Shown here: one piece after another, positions 42,923-53,700 of the stretch
How positions within the stretch are numbered: the stretch's first letter is position 1
Layout: each line of letters starts with the position of its first letter
Source: Dipteris shenzhenensis
Lineage: Eukaryota > Polypodiophyta > Polypodiopsida > Gleicheniales
Assembly (NCBI GenBank): GCA_047967505.1
Contig: CM106540.1
Direction: 5' to 3' (one strand)
Length of the DNA: 64,000 nucleotides
Notes under the pieces: generated by a model
Told to the model about the DNA's origin: nothing
What the model saw: the letters and a program-made list of their open reading frames with translations, nothing else
Database searches by the model: none
Translations under genes and position numbers: made by a program

Positions 42923-42945
42923 CATACATATGTATTCGAGGTCTA
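42061..42945. repeat. Large compound microsatellite (TATG/ACAT, TG/CA, AT)
   Basis: Nearly 900 bases of alternating purine-pyrimidine repeats: (TATATG)n, (ACAT)n, (CA)n, (AT)n. Open frames on both strands here are artefacts of the repeat. Confidence 0.95.
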
Positions 42946-43095
42946 GATTACACCGCTCTTTTTGCGTTTGATGGGGCTTAAGTCTAGCTTCCTAGGCTTC
43001 AAGCATGGCATTCATAGGCTCAAAAATCTTATCTACTAGCACACTTCGCCCAAATTGGATATTATATGCTTTAGGAGCACCGGAGCGGAGTTTGG

Positions 43096-43434
43096 TTGGC
43101 TGGCCTCATCAGTAGGCTTGGATTTGTTCTCATTCTTGGCTTGAACAACCAACTTTGCCTATTTTTGTCTGCTCGCCTTTCTTCTACCCCGTCTAGCTCC
43201 CCACGAGTTTCTATGGCTTTTACGTCTCTAGCTAGAGGACTCTGCCTTGTTGTCTACGTTATTCGCTCCATCTTTTACGGCTTGAGCTCTCGTGATCATG
43301 TCTAGTGGGACCACTCGCTCTTTCTCTGGCATGTTTGGTGGCATGTTCACACCAATCGATGTGACTTGTTTGCCCTTGCAATCTGGATTTCTAGACAGCC
43401 CGCAAACAAGTGTGTGACCGCACACTTGCCACAA
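43096..43434 (-). pseudogene. Possible gypsy gag fragment
   Basis: A minus-strand frame with DMITRAQAVKDG and a Lys/Glu-rich helix following, plus a Cys-containing N-terminal part. It resembles the start of plant gypsy gag proteins. It could belong to gypsy-3, which has the same orientation and lies downstream, separated by microsatellite and copia-4. Weak evidence. Confidence 0.3.
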
Positions 43435-43629
43435 TAACTTCTACTTGTAGGAGCTCAATACTTTGGGTAATCCATGAGATCATGGTCAACATCTCATTTG
43501 ATACAAATCTTTATCTTAGCTACCTTAGGCTTGGGTTTGGGCTCATTAAACAATCTAACTCCTCTGTTTTCTATGAACATCAAAGTTCGCTTATCCATCT
43601 TGTACATGTCAAAGCTAGATGTTTTGGGG

Positions 43630-43730
43630 TATGTGTGTGTGTATGTGGGTGTTTGTGTGTGTGTGTATGGGTGTGTGTGTGTGTATGTTTATGTATGTGG
43701 ACGTGTGGATGCGTGTGTGTGTGTGCTAGA
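43630..43730. repeat. (TG)n microsatellite
   Basis: Degenerate GTGTGTATGTGG-type run of about 100 bases. Confidence 0.85.
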
Positions 43731-43821
43731 GACAAAATGAATAAACATTTTAGATGTTGATAAGTGCGATATTTTAAGTCTATCAAGATGTGGACATCAC
43801 TATCCCAATACAAGATGCACT

Positions 43822-43822
<1 letters not shown>

Positions 43823-43860
<38 letters not shown>

Positions 43861-43987
43861 GCATTTTGATGTAATAAAGTATGTTTCCAAGTGTAATATA
43901 GACCTAGGATACTTTTCCTCATACAATATACTTTTATTTAGTTTTTATCAAATTAAACATAGCTCATATTTAGAAAATATATTTAAC

Positions 43988-44041
<54 letters not shown>

Positions 44042-44184
44042 TATTAGCATATTGACGTGATACAATATGTTTCCATGTGTACTATAAAAGTAGGAGACTT
44101 TTCTTTATACAATATAGTTTCATCTAGTTTTTATCCAATTAAACATAGCTTAGAAGATATACTTAATACATGTTTGTGTGTGTG

Positions 44185-44231
<47 letters not shown>

Positions 44232-44454
44232 GCAAATTGAGGTGATAAAATATGTTACCATGTGTGTGTGTGTATGTGTATGTGAGAGAGAGAAAGAGAT
44301 TAGCATATTGAGGTGATAAAATATGTTTCCATGTGTACTATAGACCTAGGAGACTTTTCCTCATACAATATACTTTCATTTAGTTTTTATCAAATTAAAC
44401 ATACCTTAGAAGATATACTTAATACATGTGTGTGTGTGTGTGCACGTGTGGGGG

Positions 44455-44499
<45 letters not shown>

Positions 44500-44630
44500 A
44501 TTGAGGTGATAAAATTTGTTTTCATGTGTACTATAAACCTAGGAGACTTTTTGGAATACAATATACTTTCACTTAGTTTTTATCAAATTAAACATATCTT
44601 AGTTAATACATGTTTGTGTGTGTGTGTGTG

Positions 44631-44677
<47 letters not shown>

Positions 44678-44802
44678 GCATATTGATGTAACAAAATATG
44701 TTTCCATGTGTAATAGAAACCAAGGAGACTTTCCCTCATACAATATACCTTCATGTTAGTTTTTATCAAATTAAACATACCTTAGAAGATATACTTAATA
44801 CA

Positions 44803-44873
<71 letters not shown>

Positions 44874-44890
44874 CTGAGAGAGAGAGAGAT
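43823..44890. repeat. Satellite-like array of about 185-bp units with embedded (TG)n(GA)n
   Basis: The anchor TTAGCATATTGAGGTGATAA recurs at about 43858, 44044, 44228, 44300, 44494 and 44676. It is followed each time by the same core (ATGTTTCCATGTGTACTATA, GGAGACTTTTCCTC, TAGTTTTTATCAAATTAAACATA, ATACTTAATACATG) and then a (TG)n(AG)n tract. Unit spacing is about 186, 184, 72 (truncated unit), 194 and 182 bases. Confidence 0.85.
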
Positions 44891-46965
44891 GGTACCTCTG
44901 TGTAAGAACCAGTGGCGTTTAGGAGTCGATGAGTATGACCGTGTGTGTATATTTGAGAGCGAGGAGAAATTAGCGGCGTTTGGGTGGCATTTAGTGCATA
45001 TTTTGAATTTGGCATGGAGGTTTTTTTTTTCCTTATGGCATGTCACCTATCGGAGGCAGAAATTCTGCTATGTAGTAGTTGACCTCCCGAAAACCCTTGC
45101 TCTTTAATAATATGTATATAGATGAGAGAGAGGAGTCTCCTCTTTTGTATTTAAGTAGAATTGAATCATAGCCTTTAATAAGGGCACATGGGGTATGTGA
45201 ATGGACCAATGATAAAATCTTTTTCTAGGAAAAAGAAAAACCTTATTTTTCTCTTTATGAGTCTCACCTATGCCTTTTTTTTGTTTTTTGTTTTGAGAAA
45301 CCGGAACTTTAAATTACTGAAAAAGGTTGCAAAAGGCTATGAGGAAAGTCCAGAGCAAGACTGTTACAAATCAATTCCCAAAAGGTAAAAATGAGGCAAA
45401 GCCATCTAGCAAGTACAGAGACGACTAACGGGATGGCTGTTTCCAGCGAGCTTAAAGTGGTAAAGGGTATCCTATCTGGTTGAGGAAGAGTATGGGGGTG
45501 ACTTTGTTCTTTATCCCAAAGGATTAGGGGTCTTCTTTGGGAGAAAGAACACAATCATGTAGTTGTTTTCTCTTGTACTATGAATAGCCATGTCGGCAAT
45601 GGGTCTTCGAGGTTTATACCGTTGTGGGGGCATAATTTTGCTACTTTGAAGTTCCCTTAAGTTGTAAATCATCTTTTACCATCTTCTGAAGAAGGGGGGA
45701 GTTAGACAACTCCTTGAGCATGCCTTTGCCCTTTGGGCAAGGAAAAAAAAAGGGGGGAAAATGAACGGTCTAAAACCATTTAGTAGGCCTGCCCTAAAGT
45801 TATTGAAGTGTAAGATAATGAGTATCTACTGCTTTTAATAAAGTGGTACGAATTTCAAATAGTACAAAAAATGCAAAAAACTTTCTAAAATTGAGTCGAA
45901 TCGTTACTAAGACCGGGTTCACACGAGCCCGACGAAAATGAACCATTTTCTTATTTCCGTCCGGGCTATAGTTCACATGAGGTGGAAGTCTTGCACATAA
46001 TCTGAGAGGCACATAGTTATTGCAGCAATTTTCGGATGCTCATTGGATGCGCGAGAGTTTGATTCCTTATGTGCCCCACCAATTTTCCCTTTTGAGGGTG
46101 GAAGAAGTTTCTTCCGAGGGGTGAAGATCGGGAGAAGTATGGTGGCCCCATAAGACTGCACTTTTTTTTTTCAAACCAATCAAACACTTCCATGTGAGCA
46201 AGGAAGTTCTTCCGATGTGAACCCTGACTTAAGGTGTTTACACACCAAATCCGCGCCTGCCAGTGTTAGCTTGAGTTGGGCGGGCATGATTTACACACCT
46301 AATAAGATGCCCGTGGACACATTATTCATATTCAATGTGTGTAGCCTACGTGATTATCCAAGTGTTGTTAGATCATGAGGCGCGGAGGTCAAATCTTGTC
46401 GTTTACTTCGCTTCCTTTTGGGTGCCTGTCGGGCATGCAATATTGTCCGTCCATACTTTTGGGCGTCCCTAAAAAAGAGGAACAAATGGTCTTCTTACAT
46501 ATGGCCGCCACGTTTGCATGTCCACGGACGGCGGACAGCCAGTGTGTAAGTACCCTTAGCATGTCTAAGGGCCTTAGCACATGGATGGGGCTAGCATGGG
46601 TTTAGGATGGGAATCTTTTTGTCATCATTACACCCATCCTAGACCATTTTAGGATGGAAGTAGCCACTTTTTCTCCCATCCTGAACCATGGCCTCTACAC
46701 CCTGGCAACCAAAATGGTTCCCCTTTTTTAGGGATTCCAAAACATGTGAGGATGACAAGGTCCTTGTCCCCACCTCCTAAACACATGAAATGATGCCATG
46801 TGTCCTCTTCCACCTAAACCCATCCCTAGCTCTTTTTTTGTTAGCATATGGTGGGATGGAAATAGGATAGAAATATGCATGGGACCACTTAAGCCCTAAG
46901 GCAGGCCAAAAGAAGGCGTTCGTCGATATGTGGGTGTTGCTTTAAAACGAATCAATCTCGAAAAC
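44891..46965. other. Unassigned region upstream of the methyltransferase gene
   Basis: A plus-strand frame runs from the microsatellite to 45107 (WRLGVDEYDRVCIFESEEKL...) but has no recognised family. 45110-46900 has no convincing gene. Short inverted words (CATCCTAGACC, TTTAGGATGG) near 46600-46700 suggest a mobile-element remnant. The core promoter of the downstream gene should lie within the last few hundred bases, but I see no clear TATA box. A 5-codon upstream ATG frame lies at 46928-46945. Confidence 0.35.
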
Positions 46966-47131
46966 ATGCTTCGATTGTCCGCCTTAAGGCCGTCCTTAAC
47001 ACAAGCAGTAGGTATTTCTTCCCGCGCTTCTTGGCGTTCCAGCTCCTCCAGCAACATGAGCAGCACGACCAAGGACCAGCTCAGAAACCAGGAGAAGGTG
47101 GAGAGCTTGCAGAGTATCCTCCAAGCCACCA
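46966..47131 (+). other. Exon 1 of the methyltransferase: predicted targeting peptide
   Basis: The first in-frame ATG after the stop at 46897 is at 46966. The first 30 residues are rich in Ser, Arg, Ala and Leu without acidic residues ([16 protein letters not shown]...), as in mitochondrial or plastid targeting peptides. Then comes a helix [13 protein letters not shown] that matches the N-terminal helix of HOL-type enzymes. An internal ATG at 47056 would give a cytosolic form. The donor A|GTCAGT at 47132 keeps phase with exon 2. The link to exon 2 over 7.6 kb is inferred from phase and motif match. Confidence 0.6.
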
Positions 47132-47702
47132 GTCAGTATGACTTCCTCTTTTTCATCTTAGAATTCGCTTAGCTTCAGCCGGTCTCATGAGCACGGCTGT
47201 AGGATTAATTGTATAACACCTTGGCTAGGAAGCAGGAATGTCCGAGTTCCCATCCTTGCACTGTTAATAGGAAGTGCTGCTCATGTTTAAACTTTCTGGT
47301 TTATGCACGCGATACAATCAAAGTGTTGCTCCTAAGTCAATTCTCTACCTAGGATCTACACCTTTGGACCTATAGTTTTCAGATGATTTGATTTGATGCT
47401 TGTTCTATGCACTTAGATTTGTACGATGGAAGCATTTTGTTTGACTTGTGGATTGATGGAAGTTTTTTGAGTTTGAGATTGAGATGGTCGATAGATGTGA
47501 CGGTGATGATGATGATTGTTATCATAAGCATGGTAAGAAAGGCACAGCAAGGTAGTCTAGCATTGTAAATGGTAATGAAATCTCGCTCTCAACAGCAAGC
47601 AGTAGCTCAGCTGGTTGCATAGCTGGCTCCCAGGCCCTACCTGAGGGGAGTGTCTCCACCTTAATGAGGCTGGGAGGGTAAATTTCGTTGCACCAAATAA
47701 AA

Positions 47703-47742
<40 letters not shown>

Positions 47743-50700
47743 CATGCACGCACTCACACTCGTTTTGGATGGATGATCTTAGAGTGGCAATAAAAGGGAT
47801 AAAATAACCGTAAGGTAACATGCTATTGCGAAAGTTTGCTGCAAGAGTGGCAATGAAAGGGATGTAGGGTTAATGCAATATCTCTCTGTCTATGTCTCTC
47901 TCTTTTGTCATCTTATAGTTAGTTGTATGTTATAAGATTACAATATGGGTTCATGGAAGTTCATATGATTGTTGCAAATGCAAGTACAATTATGATCATT
48001 ATGAACAATACTATATGCTCTCAAAATGACAGTCAACTGCAAGGCTGGGCCTTACAACCTACTCCTGTATGAATTCAAGTCCCGTCGTATGCATGATGGA
48101 TGATCAACAGAGGTCCAGTGTGTGGACATTATATTTTTGTAAGACGAGGAACTGGACTGATTATTAAGTAAAATTTGAATCTTATGCTGGAACATGTGCT
48201 TCTTATGCTGAAACATTGAGACTCTCAGATATGACAATTTCTACTGACATGGAACAGGAAAACAGAATGTGGGATATGGGGAATGGGGATGGTGTGAGAT
48301 GGACATTCCCCGTCAGTATGTAGGAACACGAAATGGATCGCGCAACAAGAAGAAACGTCCTTTTTTGTTACGTCCCTGCCTCAAAATAGCCATTCCCCAA
48401 TCGTTATGGACGACTTGTTAGTCTACAATGTTGTTGAGTACCGCATACATTTGGTAGACAGGCTAAAGGAGGCAAGGCAAATAATCGAGTCCTACAATGA
48501 AGCAGACTCTATGTTTTAGATGTACAAGGCTGCATCGTTACCCTTCGCCTCATACATTAACTGGCAGACTCCAGTGGAAGCCAGCACAATGTTCCCCAAT
48601 GAAGCCTAGGTGCAAAACTACTCTCTGGAAGATCTGGCATGCAATTGTCCGCATAGCAGCTGTCTCTCGGTAGTTGCAAATTCTCCTAGCAACACCATCT
48701 GTCTTATATAAGATCTTGTATAGAGGCTGTCATGCTTCATTTCAGCAAGCCAAATCCCCATTGGTTCCTTTGTGGTCGCCAAGAGTCTGAAAGATCCCTC
48801 CAAAAGTCTTAGCAAAAGCGCTCTAAAAAGTACTGCCTCCATCCAATGCCTAAACCGCAAAGGTAGCCATTCTGAACATCTTAAGACAACTACCCATCCC
48901 ACTTACACTGCACCGAGGAAAATCATGGGGGATGGGTGCGCTTTACAAGGGTTGAGCACTCCCACTCTATGCGTCTTAGGATAACTTTGTGAGAGCATGG
49001 CCCTCTCAAATCCAAAGCACAGAAAATCCAAAGCGTCCGTGCTATCGAGTTGGTCATACATGCATGTATCAGTATTATTTTGACAAGCCACCAATCTATC
49101 CCTCTGCCAAGGCTGGGTGGAAATCTCCACCTTAGATTGTTATATCCTGGTAATTTGAAACCCTCTAGTACTTCGAAATACATGTCCTCCTTTGATCCCA
49201 TCTGGCGATGAGAGGTATCCCTAACTCAGTATCCTTTATCTCTACCGATTTATCCTGATGCCCCTCTTTGTATCCAACCTGGTTGCAAGTGTCATATTAT
49301 CCATGCCCCCAGCAAATTTTCTCCAAGATTGAGGAGTGTGCAGGTATCCAAGGTGACCCAAGAAATGTGGGTCCTCTGTGAGGTGGCATCAACTCAATGA
49401 AACTTGTAAGCTCTTCCCATATCATCAGTATGGCACAAAGCAAGGACAAGCAGGGTGACTTGAGTGGGCCTTTTGTCCAATGAATAGATTGAATCCACTA
49501 CTGTGTTTGATTCTGTGCTGTCAAAGCCCTCAAGTGTAGTTGTAGGGGATGCATGCAAAAGCACCAAAAATGCTGTCTTGGTTTTCCAAAGACACTTAGA
49601 CATAGAATGTCTTGAAAACATTGAGTTTTAACACGCCAGAAGAAAATACACAGAGAGTGTGGTGAAGGAGAAATTTATTGCACATGACCATTTCCAACTT
49701 GCTCATGTCCAAATGTGTACAATCTGCTTGTATGATCCCCTCAAGTCTTTGCTTTTCTGTCGTTTTTATAGCATATTGTATGTCTGGTGACATGATGTTA
49801 CATCAATGGGATCATTCCATTTCTTGCTTGGATTAGTTTCATCTAACATAGCTCTCGAGCTTACATTCAAGAGGATTCCAAGGTTGGTCCCCTTTTGTGT
49901 GATGCCACAGACTATCAACCTACCCAGCAACGCTAGCTTTGCACCTCTGGATTTTTGTCGTCCAAGTGTTATTCATGCTTTAAGACAGTGATACGACAAC
50001 ACACCCTTGGACTTGGTATCTCTAGAAGAACCTGGTTGAGGACTAGAGCTGGGCCTGCCAGGCTGAGCTATGTGCCACTCCAGTACACCAACTGCCTTTG
50101 GATGGAGATAATTGGTTCAAGTTGCTGAGTTGCTGCAATGTCAGTGCCTATCTGCAAATTTGGTAAAAAATATTATGATCTCTATGCAGCCAAGTGAAAT
50201 TATGCTATTTTTGGATGTCAAATTCCTAGAATGTGAAGTGGGAGTTTTGCTACTGCTGTTTTGCGGAACGAAAGCTTACAAGCTGCTAGAGAATCCACAA
50301 AACCATGTATCTTCATCAAAGTGCATCACTGCCATATGACGTGAAGATATCAACATCTTAGTCAGACAAAGTCAGCACGATATGGATGGGGGAGAATTTC
50401 AAATAACCTAAGATGCCAAAGTGGTATATCAGAGCCGATATTCCAAAGAGACAAAAATCTGCCATTTGCAACTTTTCAAGTAAAATCAAAGCTAGCACAT
50501 GGATTGAAAATTTTCTTTCCATCTTGCACATCTAACATCAGCAATTTGTCTCCATTGCAAATAAGAACCCTAGAGGCTTCTAGAAGACAGCAGACCAGAG
50601 TGCCACAGTTTCTTCAAGCATTTACACCACCAAGGCAGGGATTGATGCTCCACATAATGTTGGCAAAATTACTTTGCAAGGCTGCACATACATGTGCAGC

Positions 50701-53700
50701 TGTCAATTGAGGTAGAGTGGTACCAGAAAAATTATAATCAGCATGAGAAGGGGAATTCTGAAAGAAAACATTGGCAGGAATGGCTGTAGCATATCATGAA
50801 ATTTATGCCAAAAGGGACAATAGTGCATGCCAATATGATATTAAGGAAAGCATGTGACCATGTCATCCACAACATCATTCATGACATGGATGCTATGTGG
50901 TGAGAGGAGATAATCATGTCTTTGTTACTTAAAAGGAAGCAGCTTAGATAGCACGGCATTCTGATGTATGCTCTCTAAACAAGAAGAATTAGAGGCTTGA
51001 TCCCTCAAGTGATAAAAGAAGTAATGTTCTCAAAGTCCTAAGGAGCTTCATGGTATAAAGGCAACCTTTGATTTGCCCAAGAAATGAATCAATATAGCTT
51101 ACTAGGGAGAATTTCTAATGTCTAAATGTGGCTGTTTATGCACGCTCATAGAGATAAGGCATCATTTGCCTCCAAGGTTGTGGTTGAAAAGCATAGGCAG
51201 CCAATATAGAAACTTTTTTGACAATGATATACTTATGTACTTGGGACTACATGCTTTATTTACGCTTCTCATCTCAAACTCCTTTATCCAATTTGGTCTT
51301 CTAGGAGCTCCATGGCATTCATTATGAATGAGCTCAAACCTATATGATGGAGGCAAGAAGAATGGCACACGAGTTGCGATATACAACGGCCAACTAGAGA
51401 GATTCTGATAGTACCAACTGAGTTATAGTATAAATTGACCAAGCTATAGGATATCCCAAATGGTGGATAATCAATTAGGGGTTCTCACCTCTCCCAGCCA
51501 AAGTAAAGCATACCACTTTTTTGGTTGCATAGGAATCAACTTGCATTTTTTAAAATTATTATGTAGTTCAATCAATTTGAGGGCTTGCTAGGGATCTAGA
51601 ATTGTCTACCCCTTCGTGTCCGGTGGAGGTGGTGAGGTATACACCATAGTGACGAGAAATTGTTTTGTTTGTTTCATCCTTTCACGCTTTTTTAGGTCTC
51701 GTTTTGTTTGATTGTGAAATTTGAGTTGAAACATGGAGGTTTCAAAATAACTCTTGTAAATATACTAGTTTACAAGTACCTTACTACTTATTGCATGTTG
51801 CACTTGGGGGTGATGGCTCACTTAAGAAGCATGGTCAAGAAATCCTTGTGGGGACGTTCCCATGGTTTACATGATACTAGAGCTCATGTCTAGTGATCGA
51901 TAGTTATTATGCCACGCCAAGATGGGGACCTAGGGATTATAGATCCTGAGATGCAAAGCAAAGAACTACTTACCAAGCTCATTGTTAGAGGCCTGTTTCC
52001 TAGAAATGAGTCTTGAAAAGCTTTCATGTCATCTGTCGACCTTGGTGCCACGTTTTGGGGTCCTAGATGAGCATTTTTGGAGGTAAGAGTTACCATATTA
52101 TCTTTATAGACGCTACTCTTTCCTTGTTACATGTCTCCCCTTTCTGCTCTTAGTCTTGCAGAATTGGGTTTCTATGAGAGGGCCATGGTTCATAGAGCCC
52201 CCAAGGACCCAAGAGGAAGTTAAGTGGCAGATACTCATTTGGAATTCTTATGTTAGAGATGTTGAGGACAAACAATTGGAAGAGAAGACACACATTAATT
52301 GGGACTCTGGTCCAGTGGTACATTGCTTACTTGATCCGTGGCATGACTAATGCATCGGGATCTCATGGTTGTCCACTTTGTATTGGATGAGGAGTGCGAG
52401 TAGGCACTATAGAGATAGAGCACGCTGTTCCGAAGGCCCGACACCAAATCATTAGAGGGGATATATTCATGCCACAACATTTAGGTTGGTCGGCATTTTT
52501 TATCCGATGGTCAGTGATTGTGAAATACTTGATGCTTTTTACGGCCGAAGAGGAGCAAGATTATAACTCGTTATAATTTTTTATAAGCTAATCACCACTT
52601 CATAATTATTCCACAAGCCGCAAACGTAATCAAGACTTGAGATCAATGACATAGTTATCTCAACCGTTCAATGGATCGCACAACCAGTTATCTTCTCCTA
52701 TGTTATGCACACAATAGTGTAAACCTTTGATGAAGGACTTTCAACTTTCCTTCTACTCCTTGCATTGTTGTATCCTTGCTTTCATATGGTGGATTTTTTG
52801 AAGAGCGATCTCTACTCTTCGAGAGGGTTATGATAATCTTCTTGCCTCTTCAAAGTGTTAGCTTTTATGCCTCTAGTGAAGAGAAAGCTTGCTATTTATA
52901 TAGGTGAAGGGAATGCGTGCATGTGGGACACCTCTGTGCCACACGTTACATGTGGTGATACTTTTCTGACAAGTGTTACATGTGGTGACACCTTTTTGCC
53001 AAGTGTTACATATGGTGACACCTTTCTGCCAAGTGTTATGCGTGGTGACGCCAAGTGTGATGCTACTTGGCCTCTTGCATGGCTGTCACATGTCTTGGCC
53101 ACATCATCGCCATGCTAGTGCCATGTACTCACCACATAAGCAAATCTCCACATCGACCAAGCACCATGTTAGTGCCACATCAGCATGAAATGTCATTATG
53201 CCATATGTTCGCTTTTGTCAAAGGGTGGGTCTTTGGGTTTTTAACTGCCTTGATTTCAAATTTTAGCACACTATATACTTCCATGATGACTTGTCAAGGC
53301 TTGTCTAGAAAAAAAAGCTTACTTGAGACTTGCAAGACATTTTTTGTGAGCAACCATCACTCGATGCTTCACAATGGATGTAAATATTATGATGCCAAAT
53401 CATTCATTCGAAAAGCGCTCAATGTAACCCTTAAGGTTGGGAACATGCCCATTCACACTTCTCTTCATGTAAGAATTGAAGTGCATTCATATTCTCATTC
53501 TTCCTAGAGGAAGAACACTTAATCACTATACAAGTGCTTACAGGTTGCTACTAGGAGATAATTTCTTTACTTAAAGCTGGATGGTTACAAAGATGCCTCT
53601 CCGCACAGTAGGATCATGTATCAGGATGAGAAGCATATTCTTCTGGATCTTACTTAGTGCCGGGGCTGTGGGTTCCAAGGGAGGGCGCATGTGTTGATCC

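Noticed and set aside
42061-42945. Open frames of up to 180 codons rich in Tyr/Ile/Thr/His
   Set aside because: They are translations of TA/TG/CA microsatellite.
44802-45107. A small gene beginning in the (GA)n tract
   Set aside because: The start lies in a microsatellite and the rest matches no family I know; left as unassigned.
47594-47680. A functional tRNA gene
   Set aside because: Only the A-box matches; there is no acceptor stem pairing and no convincing B-box. Kept only as a weak SINE candidate.
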